Shown here: positions 57,709 to 64,000 of the stretch, one piece after another
How the letters are laid out: each line of letters opens with the position of its first letter
Numbering within the stretch: position 1 is the first letter of the stretch
From: Sphingomonas hankookensis
Lineage (GTDB): Bacteria > Pseudomonadota > Alphaproteobacteria > Sphingomonadales > Sphingomonadaceae
DNA length: 64,000 nt
Direction of reading: 5' to 3'
Assembly (NCBI RefSeq): GCF_028551275.1
Contig: NZ_CP117025.1
Coordinates: 2,472,001-2,536,000, forward strand
The notes under the pieces: generated by a model
Told to the model about the DNA's origin: nothing
Databases searched by the model: none
What the model saw: only the letters and a program-made list of their open reading frames with translations
Position numbers and translations under genes: made by a program

Positions 57709-59985
57709 GTGGCGGATCGGGACGATGTGGTGGGATATGACGGCCCGGCAGGCGGCTGGGGCTCGGTCAAGGGGATGTCCAAGGTCCTTGCCAAGGAGCG
57801 TAACCGCCCCGCCGCGCTGGCGCAACTCGCCCGGCAGAACAAGCCCAAGGGCTTCATGTGCACGTCCTGCGCATGGGGCAAGCCCGCCGAGCCGCACCCG
57901 TTCGAATTCTGCGAGAATGGGGCGAAGGCGACGTTGTGGGACCTGACGCCCAACCGCTGCACGCCGGAATTCTTCGCGAAGCATTCCGTGACCGAGCTGA
58001 AGACGTGGAAGGATTTCGATCTCGAACATGTCGGGCGGCTGACCCATCCGCTGCGCTACGACCACGCGACCGATCATTATATCGAATGCAGCTGGGACGA
58101 AGCCTTCGCCGCGATCGGTGCGGAACTACGCGCGATCGATCCGAAAAAGGCGATCTTCTACGCCTCGGGTCGCGCCAGCCTCGAAACCTCCTATCTCTAC
58201 GCGCTGTTCGCCAGGCTTTATGGGCACAACAATCTGCCCGACAGTTCGAACATGTGCCACGAAACGACGTCGGTTGCGCTGAAGAAGACGATCGGCGCGC
58301 CGGTCGGCACCTCGATCCTCGACGATTTCGAGCATTGCGATGCGATGTTCTTTTTCGGGCAGAACACCGGGTCGAACAGCCCGCGTTTCCTCCACCCCTT
58401 GCGCGACGCGGTGAAGCGCGGGTGCAAGGTCGTGACGTTCAATCCCGTCAAGGAACCCGGACTGGTCGCCTTTACCGACCCGCAGAACCCGTTCGAGATG
58501 GCGACCCGCAGCGAGACGAAGATCAGCTGCCAATATCATCAGGTGAAGCCCGGCGGCGACGTCGCGGTGATGATCGGCCTCGCCAAGCATGTGCTGGCGG
58601 CGGAAGACAAGAGCTGGGCCGAGCACAAGGTCCATGTCCTCGACGTCGACTTCATCGAACAGCACACTACCGGCTTCGCCGAGTTCGAGGCGATGGTCCG
58701 CGCAACCGACTGGGCTGATATCGAACGCGAAAGCGGCCTCAGCCGCGCCGATATCGAGGCAGCCGGCCAGGTCTATGTCGAGGCGGATCGGACGATCGGC
58801 ATCTACGGCATGGGCCTGACCCAGCAGGTCAACGGGTTCGACAATGTCGCGACCTACGTCAACCTGCTGCTGATGAAGGGCAATATCGGTCGCGTCGGCA
58901 CCGGCATGTCGCCGGTCCGGGGGCATAGCAACGTGCAGGGCCAGCGTACCGTCGGCATTTCGGAAAAGCCCGAACTGGTGCCGATGGACCGGTTGCGCGA
59001 ACTGTTCGATTTCGAACCGCCGATGGACCATGGCCACAATACCGTGACCGCCTGCGAAGACCTGTTGAAGGGCGAGATCGACGCCTTCCTATCGCTCGGC
59101 GGCAATTTCCTGCGCGCGATCCCCGATCTGGAACGGATCGAGGCGGCATGGCCGTCGATGCGCCTGACGGTGCAGATCGCGACCAAGCTCAATCGCAGCC
59201 ACCTGATCAACGGCAAGGTCGCCTATCTCCTCCCCTGCCTCGTCCGGACCGAAGTCGACAAGCAGGCCGGCGGCGAACAGATCGTCACGATCGAGGACAC
59301 GTTCAGCCATATCCACGGGTCGATCGCGACCCATGAACCGGCCAGCGAGCATCTGAAGTCCGAAGTCGCCATCGTCGCCGGGATCGCCAAGGCAACGCTC
59401 GATCCCCATCCGAAGGTCGACTGGGACGGCTGGACCGGCGACTATGCAAAGGTCCGCAAGCTGATCGAGGCGACCTATCCGGAGGAGTTCCACGATTTCG
59501 AGGAACGCATGTTCACGCCGGGCGGCTTCTATCGCGGCAATTCGGCGCGCGAACGCGTGTGGAAGACCGAGAGCGGCAAGGCGGAGTTCACCGTTCCCCG
59601 GTCGCTGTCCGGCACCGACATTCCCGATGCGCCGGGTCGGCTGCGGCTGGTGACGCTACGGTCGAACGACCAGTTCAACACGACCATCTACGGCTATGAC
59701 GATCGCTTTCGCGGCATTTCGGGCACCCGCGATGTCGTGCTGATGAACCCGAAGGAGATCGAGAAGGCCGGCCTGCACAAGGGGCAGGTCGTGACCATCG
59801 TCGGCGACAGCGACGACGGGATCGACCGCCGCGTGGCCGGGCTGAAGGTCGTGCCGTTCGACCTGCCCGATGGCTGCATCGCCGGCTATTATCCCGAGCT
59901 CAATCCGCTGGTCCCGCTGAACTGGCACGACCACGGATCGCAGACGCCGGCGGCGAAGGCGGTGCCGGTGCGTATCGTCGCCTGA
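57709..59985 (+). CDS. FdhF/YdeP-family molybdopterin oxidoreductase
   Basis: The 758-residue protein belongs to the formate-dehydrogenase-like branch. The N-terminus carries cysteines 51 and 54 (CTSCAWG), 68 (FEFCENGAKA) and 84, a candidate iron-sulphur site. The likely Mo ligand is Cys183 in DSSNMCHETTSVALKK. FFFGQNTGSNSPR, PVRGHSNVQGQRTVG and the C-terminal SNDQFNTTIYGYDDR bind molybdopterin guanine dinucleotide. It starts with GTG, with AAGGA upstream. No Tat signal is seen, so it is probably cytoplasmic. fdhD and mobA follow directly. The substrate is uncertain: this family includes acid-resistance protein YdeP, not proven formate dehydrogenases. Confidence 0.88.
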   Translation: MADRDDVVGYDGPAGGWGSVKGMSKVLAKERNRPAALAQLARQNKPKGFMCTSCAWGKPAEPHPFEFCENGAKATLWDLTPNRCTPEFFAKHSVTELKTWKDFDLEHVGRLTHPLRYDHATDHYIECSWDEAFAAIGAELRAIDPKKAIFYASGRASLETSYLYALFARLYGHNNLPDSSNMCHETTSVALKKTIGAPVGTSILDDFEHCDAMFFFGQNTGSNSPRFLHPLRDAVKRGCKVVTFNPVKEPGLVAFTDPQNPFEMATRSETKISCQYHQVKPGGDVAVMIGLAKHVLAAEDKSWAEHKVHVLDVDFIEQHTTGFAEFEAMVRATDWADIERESGLSRADIEAAGQVYVEADRTIGIYGMGLTQQVNGFDNVATYVNLLLMKGNIGRVGTGMSPVRGHSNVQGQRTVGISEKPELVPMDRLRELFDFEPPMDHGHNTVTACEDLLKGEIDAFLSLGGNFLRAIPDLERIEAAWPSMRLTVQIATKLNRSHLINGKVAYLLPCLVRTEVDKQAGGEQIVTIEDTFSHIHGSIATHEPASEHLKSEVAIVAGIAKATLDPHPKVDWDGWTGDYAKVRKLIEATYPEEFHDFEERMFTPGGFYRGNSARERVWKTESGKAEFTVPRSLSGTDIPDAPGRLRLVTLRSNDQFNTTIYGYDDRFRGISGTRDVVLMNPKEIEKAGLHKGQVVTIVGDSDDGIDRRVAGLKVVPFDLPDGCIAGYYPELNPLVPLNWHDHGSQTPAAKAVPVRIVA

Positions 59986-60764
59986 TGGATCAGGGGGGTA
60001 GCGCCACCCGGCGGTTCGACCGGGTGGCGGCATCGGGGGATGCCGAACGACAGGAACGCGCCATCGCGATCGAGGCACCGGTCGCGATCGAGGTGAATGG
60101 CCTGGGCTATGCCGTGCTGATGGCGACGCCGACCGATCTGGCCGACTTGGCTTACGGCTTCGTCTTGTCCGAACGGCTGGTGGATGATGCTGGCGAAGTG
60201 GTCGAGGTGTCGACGCACCCGGCGGCATCGGGCACGCTGCTGCGCATCACGCTCAGCGCGGAACGGCACGACCGGGTCGCCGAGCGCGTGCGGCACCGCA
60301 TCTCCGAATCCTCCTGCGGGCTGTGCGGGATCGAAAATCTCGAACAGGCGCTGCGCCCCCTGCCCGCCGTGTCGGAACGAAGCGGAGCATCGCCCGCCGC
60401 CATTGTCGCTGCGGCGGCGGCCTTGCGCGACTATCAACCCCTGGCGCAGGCAACCGGCGCGACCCATGCCGCCGCGCTGTGCGCCATCGATGGCAGTGTC
60501 CGGCTGGTGCGCGAGGATGTCGGTCGACACAACGCGTTCGACAAATTGATCGGCGCGATGCGGCGTGCCGGCCAGGACTGGGATGGCGGCTTCGCGCTGC
60601 TGTCGTCGCGCTGCTCCTATGAACTGGTCGAAAAGGCGGTGCTGGCAAACTGCCCGCTGCTCGCCACCCTCTCGGCCGCCACGTCGCTGGCGCTCGACCG
60701 CGCGGCGAGTGCCGGGCTGCCGCTCCGAACGCTCGTCCGCGGCGACGCGATGCTGGCGATATGA
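59985..60764 (+). CDS. fdhD: Formate dehydrogenase accessory sulfurtransferase FdhD
   Basis: The 259-residue protein transfers sulphur from IscS to the molybdenum cofactor, needed by FdhF-type enzymes. The catalytic loop SSCGLCG (Cys111, Cys114) is intact, as are LAYGFVLSERLV, REDVGRHNAFDKLIGA and SRCSYELVEKAVLANCPLLA. The start codon overlaps the molybdoenzyme stop. Together with mobA it makes a maturation set for the upstream enzyme. Confidence 0.95.
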   Translation: MDQGGSATRRFDRVAASGDAERQERAIAIEAPVAIEVNGLGYAVLMATPTDLADLAYGFVLSERLVDDAGEVVEVSTHPAASGTLLRITLSAERHDRVAERVRHRISESSCGLCGIENLEQALRPLPAVSERSGASPAAIVAAAAALRDYQPLAQATGATHAAALCAIDGSVRLVREDVGRHNAFDKLIGAMRRAGQDWDGGFALLSSRCSYELVEKAVLANCPLLATLSAATSLALDRAASAGLPLRTLVRGDAMLAI

Positions 60765-61309
60765 CCCGCGTCCTCGGAACGATCCTTGCCGGCGGGCGCT
60801 CGACCCGCTTTGGCAGTGACAAGGCATTGGCGACGCTCGACGGGCGCGCCCTGATCGACCGGGTCATGGATGCGCTCGGTCCGCAGGTGGACGCATTGGT
60901 CGTGGTCGGTCGCTCGCATCCGGGCGTCCCCTGCATCCCCGACCGGCCGGCACCCGACCTCGGACCGCTCGGCGGAATAGCGGCGGCGTTGCATCACGCC
61001 AGGGCGCACGGCTTCGAACAGGTGCTGACCGTACCCTGCGACGCGCCGTTCCTGCCGACTACCCTCCGACAACAGCTGTCCGACGCCGGTCCCGCTGCCT
61101 ATTACGCCGACCTGCCGGTGGTCGGATGGTGGCCGTCCGGCGCCAGCCCGGTGCTCGACATGCTGCTGGCAGAGGGCGGATCGCGCTCGGTCCGGGCCTT
61201 CACCGATCGCATCGGCGCGACGGCCGTGGCCGCATCGGGTGAAATTGCGAACATCAACACGCCGGATGATCTGGCGCTGCTGGCGAAGCGCGATATAGCC
61301 GAACGGTGA
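60761..61309 (+). CDS. mobA: Molybdenum cofactor guanylyltransferase
   Basis: The 182-residue enzyme attaches GMP to Mo-molybdopterin. LAGGRSTRFGSDKALATLDG is the nucleotide-binding loop, and DLGPLGGIAAALHHA, VLTVPCDAPFLPTTL follow. It overlaps fdhD by 4 bp and a CheW-type gene by 1 bp. It therefore links the molybdoenzyme unit directly to the following chemosensory genes, although those are functionally separate. Confidence 0.93.
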   Translation: MTRVLGTILAGGRSTRFGSDKALATLDGRALIDRVMDALGPQVDALVVVGRSHPGVPCIPDRPAPDLGPLGGIAAALHHARAHGFEQVLTVPCDAPFLPTTLRQQLSDAGPAAYYADLPVVGWWPSGASPVLDMLLAEGGSRSVRAFTDRIGATAVAASGEIANINTPDDLALLAKRDIAER

Positions 61310-61779
61310 TGACCGCGTCGTTCCTGATCCTGCGTGTCGGCGATACCCGCCTCGCGCTGCCCATGGCGGCAGTGCGGGAAGTGCTGCCGTTGCTGCCGAT
61401 CGACACGCCGCCCGGTCTCCCGCGCCCGCTGCTGGGCTTCGTGACGCTGCAGGGGCTGCCGGTGCCGGTCCTCGCCCCGCACCTTCTGCTCGATCCGCAG
61501 CAGCAGACGGGACCCGTCGACCTGTCCGCCCATCTGGTCCGGCTGCGCGACGATGTCTGCCTGCTGGTCGACCGCGCGGAGGATGTCGCGACCGGCGACG
61601 TCGGCCCGCTCGACCCCGGCCATAGCCTGAACGACGCGATCACCGGCGAACTCGCGCTGCCCGATGGGACGGTCCATGTCGTCGCCCCCGACCGCCTGCT
61701 GCTGGACAGCGAACGGGCGGTGTTGGCCGAGCTGACCGCCGTTGCCGCCGAACGCCGTTCGCTATGGACCGCGGCATGA
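61309..61779 (+). CDS. CheW-like adaptor protein, first copy (WspB position)
   Basis: The 156-residue protein has a CheW fold: FLILRVGDTRLALPMAAVRE, LLGFVTLQGLPVPVLAPHLL, VCLLVDRAEDVATGDV. ATG at 61309 is preferred over the GTG at 61306. Such adaptors connect receptors to a CheA kinase. It is followed by cheR with TPR repeats, another CheW and a receptor gene, matching the wspBCD arrangement with the receptor moved. The start overlaps the mobA stop. Confidence 0.82.
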   Translation: MTASFLILRVGDTRLALPMAAVREVLPLLPIDTPPGLPRPLLGFVTLQGLPVPVLAPHLLLDPQQQTGPVDLSAHLVRLRDDVCLLVDRAEDVATGDVGPLDPGHSLNDAITGELALPDGTVHVVAPDRLLLDSERAVLAELTAVAAERRSLWTAA

Positions 61780-63053
61780 TCGCCGACGACGCCTTTGCGG
61801 AGGTGAAGGCGCTGGTCATCGCGCGGACCGGCCACCATTATTACGTCGATAAGGACAGCCAGCTGGCCGACCGCATCGCGCAGCGGATGGCGGCCACCGG
61901 CGATGCGACGCTGGCCGACTATGGCGCCCGCCTGCGTGACCCCACCGATCCCGAATGGCGGCGGCTGGAAAGCGCGGTCACGATCAACGAAACCTTCTTC
62001 TTCCGCTTCGCCGAACAGTTCGCGGCGCTGCGCACGACCATCCTGCCGGCGATGATCGATCGCCACCGGGACGACAAAAGGCTGCGCATCTGGAGTGTCG
62101 GCTGTTCGACCGGAGCGGAGGCCCACTCGGTCGCGGTGGTGCTGGACGATCTGCTGGGCGAGGCGATCGCGGACTGGCGCATCGCGCTCACCGGAACCGA
62201 TATCGACGAAGCGGCACTGGACGCCGCGCGGCGCGCGGAATATTCGTCCTGGGCGCTTCGCACCATGGGCGAGACGGAGCGGGCGCGGTTGTTCGACCGC
62301 ACCGGCGATCGCTACCGCCTGAAGGACCGCTACCGCGGGATCGCGCGGTTCGAACGCCACAACCTGTTGTCGATGATCGACGCGGCAGCGCCGCTGGGGT
62401 TCAGCGATTACGACCTGATCCTGTGCCGCAACGTGCTGATCTATTTCCGGCAGGAGGATGCGACCGCGATCGTCGGCGCGCTGGCCAGGCGGCTGGCGAC
62501 GGACGGCGTCCTGCTGCTGGGGCATGCCGAACCCAATCCCGGCTTCGATGCGGTCGCCGATAGCGAACTGATCGCTGGAATCCTGACCTATCGGACGCTC
62601 GGCACCCGGCCGAAGCCGGTGCCGCCCACCCCGCCCGTGATCGAAACCGTCCCCGCGCCACACGTCGATAAATCACGCTCGGCGCCGCTCCCAAGGCCCC
62701 CAGCGCCACCCCCGCCGACGCCAAAGACGGAAGCGCCGCTGGTGGTGCGCACGCCCGATGCCGTTGCCCATTATTTCGCGGCCCTCGATGCGCTGGCTGC
62801 CGACGACAAGGAGCGCGCCGAACGGGCGTTTCGCGACGCGCTATACCTCGATCGATCCTTTGCGATGGCGCATTACCAGTTCGGCCACTACCTGCTGGCA
62901 CAGGGCCGCGCGCCCGATGGTCGCCGCAGCCTGACCAACGCGCTGCGGGTCGCCAGCGCGCTTGCGCCCGATACCGAACTGGCCGAAGGCGAAGGCATGA
63001 CCGCCGGCGCGATGGCCACCGCCATCCGCCACACCATCGGACCCCATCGTTGA
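61776..63053 (+). CDS. CheR-type protein-glutamate methyltransferase with C-terminal TPR (WspC-like)
   Basis: The 425-residue protein has the CheR N-terminal helices (AFAEVKALVIARTGHHYYVD). The methyltransferase core follows (VTINETFFFR, IWSVGCSTGAEAHSVAVVLD, GTDIDEAALDAARRAEYSSW, YDLILCRNVLIYFRQED). After a proline-rich linker (about 300-335) there is a TPR-like segment (HYFAALDALAADDKERAERA, FRDALYLDRSFAMAHYQFGH). It methylates receptor glutamates with SAM. The CheR-TPR layout is that of WspC/FrzF. It overlaps the preceding and following cheW genes by 4 bp. Confidence 0.9.
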   Translation: MIADDAFAEVKALVIARTGHHYYVDKDSQLADRIAQRMAATGDATLADYGARLRDPTDPEWRRLESAVTINETFFFRFAEQFAALRTTILPAMIDRHRDDKRLRIWSVGCSTGAEAHSVAVVLDDLLGEAIADWRIALTGTDIDEAALDAARRAEYSSWALRTMGETERARLFDRTGDRYRLKDRYRGIARFERHNLLSMIDAAAPLGFSDYDLILCRNVLIYFRQEDATAIVGALARRLATDGVLLLGHAEPNPGFDAVADSELIAGILTYRTLGTRPKPVPPTPPVIETVPAPHVDKSRSAPLPRPPAPPPPTPKTEAPLVVRTPDAVAHYFAALDALAADDKERAERAFRDALYLDRSFAMAHYQFGHYLLAQGRAPDGRRSLTNALRVASALAPDTELAEGEGMTAGAMATAIRHTIGPHR

Positions 63054-63562
63054 GCGCACCGCTGATCCTTGCCGACGGCCTCGATGCCGATGCCATCGCC
63101 GCGATCCTGGCCGCACGGCAGCGGGCCGTCGGCAGCACGCGCTCCCTGGACGATCGACCGACCGAAACGCTGCTCGTCTTCGACCTGGGCGGCGTCGCGC
63201 ATGGCCTGCCGATCGACTGCGTACGTGCGGTCGCGCCGCTGCCCAAGGTGACGCGCCTGCCCCATCCCCCGGCCGCGCTGACGGGGCTGGTCGCATGGCG
63301 CGGCACGGTCGTGAACCTGTTCGCGCTGGCGGAGCTGCTCGACCGTGATGCGGCGGGCGCGACGGCGATGATCGTGCTGCGCCACGACGCGCCCCGTATC
63401 GCCCTTGCCGTCGATGCCGTGTCCGGCGTCACGACGATTGCCCGCCAGCCGGCCGCCTCGGCGCTTGCCACGCTGGTCGTCGATGGCGACCAAAGGTTGA
63501 CACGCATCGACCCCGTCATGCTGATCGAACGATTGCTCCCTGCCCGTCTTCAGGAAGGATAA
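63050..63562 (+). CDS. CheW-like adaptor protein, second copy (WspD position)
   Basis: The 170-residue protein has a 35-residue N-terminal extension and then a CheW domain: ETLLVFDLGGVAHGLPIDCV, RAVAPLPKVTRLPHPPAALT, GLVAWRGTVVNLFALAELLD, LRHDAPRIALAVDAVSGVTT. It starts with TTG overlapping the cheR stop (TTGA). Two different CheW adaptors flanking a CheR is the Wsp pattern. A receptor gene follows 3 bp later. Confidence 0.88.
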   Translation: MSAPLILADGLDADAIAAILAARQRAVGSTRSLDDRPTETLLVFDLGGVAHGLPIDCVRAVAPLPKVTRLPHPPAALTGLVAWRGTVVNLFALAELLDRDAAGATAMIVLRHDAPRIALAVDAVSGVTTIARQPAASALATLVVDGDQRLTRIDPVMLIERLLPARLQEG

Positions 63563-63565
63563 GGT

Positions 63566-64000
63566 TTGTCCGTCTCTACCCGGATCGCCGCCGGCTTCGC
63601 CGCCCTGACCGCGATCCTCCTCGCGCTTGGCGTCTATGCGCTGGTCCAGATCGGCGACGTCCGCCACACCGTCGACATGATCGTCGAACGCGACCTCGCG
63701 TCGATGGAGGCGCTCAATCGCATCGACCACGCCCTGTCGCGCAAGGTCGAACAGCGCGCCAGCCTCGTCCAGGCCTTCCTGACCGGCGACAACAGTCGCG
63801 TCCGGGAGGCAACGACCGGATGGCGCAACGCCGTCGAGGAAGCGCAGCGCGGCATCGCCGAACAGGAACGCGCCGCCGAAACCTATCGCGACAATTCGGT
63901 GACGGGCGCGCGGTCCGAACTCTGGGCACGGATGGCCCGCCAACTGGCCGAGGGCGACCGCGCGCTCAAACAGACTCGGGCGGATGTCGAGACCCAGCTG
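63566..64000 (+). CDS. Methyl-accepting chemotaxis-type receptor (5' part only)
   Basis: The frame is open to the right edge, giving 145 residues. It starts with TTG after AGGATAAGG. The N-terminus (M)SVSTRIAAGFAALTAILLAL is a first transmembrane segment, followed by an amphipathic helical bundle (VRHTVDMIVERDLASMEALN, RKVEQRASLVQAFLTGDNSR, ARMARQLAEGDRALKQTRAD) like a four-helix-bundle ligand domain. The second membrane helix, HAMP and signalling domains would lie beyond the window. The context of CheW, CheR-TPR and CheW identifies it as the receptor of this system. Confidence 0.75.
   Translation, partial: MSVSTRIAAGFAALTAILLALGVYALVQIGDVRHTVDMIVERDLASMEALNRIDHALSRKVEQRASLVQAFLTGDNSRVREATTGWRNAVEEAQRGIAEQERAAETYRDNSVTGARSELWARMARQLAEGDRALKQTRADVETQL

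Noticed and set aside
61306..61308. GTG at 61306 as the start of the first CheW gene
   Set aside because: The next codon is ATG, which overlaps the mobA stop by one base in the TGATG arrangement used repeatedly in this region.

Overview
The window is a 64 kb piece of a GC-rich alphaproteobacterial chromosome, most likely from Sphingomonas or a close sphingomonad. Three things point there: a GTTC-N7-GTTC SOS box directly in front of lexA, the trpG-trpD-trpC-moaC-moeA-lexA gene order, and several families of GC-rich inverted repeats between genes. A TonB-dependent receptor, TamA/TamB and xylan-degrading enzymes also fit. Genes are packed in short operons with many 1- or 4-bp start/stop overlaps (ATGA, GTGA, TTGA, TGATG) and frequent GTG or TTG starts. 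No phage, IS element or CRISPR array is visible; the content is mainly core genome.

Layout. 1-3.7 kb: the gatC-gatA-gatB amidotransferase operon (minus strand) with a 58-residue ORF between gatA and gatB and a cyclophilin behind it. 3.8-7.6 kb: a DUF3089 hydrolase, ruvX, pyrB and a dihydroorotase-like protein that has lost its metal ligands. 7.7-11.2 kb: an orphan ParA-type ATPase, a small helix-rich protein and a TPR-SPOR protein in one operon, with a Sel1-SPOR gene divergent. 11.2-13 kb: serB and miaA, divergent with overlapping starts. 13-19.4 kb: branched-chain amino acid synthesis (ilvB, ilvN, ilvC, leuA) interrupted by a yceI gene, with a leucine-rich leader peptide before leuA. 19.4-25.7 kb: inverted repeats, a putative porin, a SWIB protein, a TonB receptor, folE, a lipoprotein and tRNA-Arg(CCT). 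26-30.2 kb: DUF1178, nitrilase, grxC and comF, a methyltransferase, mutT and two Flp pilins. 30.2-37.5 kb: accA, xerD, an uncharacterised secreted protein, aroK-aroB, a zinc-ribbon protein and a diguanylate cyclase. 37.6-42.6 kb: trpGDC, moaC, a frame-shifted moeA and lexA. 42.8-46.2 kb: divergent GH67 alpha-glucuronidase and GH10 xylanase around a palindromic operator. 46.3-57.6 kb: tamB-tamA, yihY, a MarR regulator divergent from a YqcI/YcgG-DUF1989 pair, a prepilin peptidase and a thiolase. 57.7-61.3 kb: an FdhF/YdeP-type molybdoenzyme with fdhD and mobA. 61.3-64 kb: the start of a chemosensory operon (cheW, cheR-TPR, cheW, receptor) resembling Wsp.

The most notable observations are the leuA leader and attenuator-like hairpins, the single-base frameshift in moeA (which matters because a molybdoenzyme operon lies 16 kb away), the catalytically dead PyrC homologue, the ParA/SPOR cluster, the MarR/YqcI/DUF1989 cassette and the xylanolytic operator. 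No clear-cut new defence or mobile system was found; the ParA/SPOR cluster and the YqcI/DUF1989 cassette are the best candidates for uncharacterised biology. All assignments come from reading translated motifs; no database search was run.
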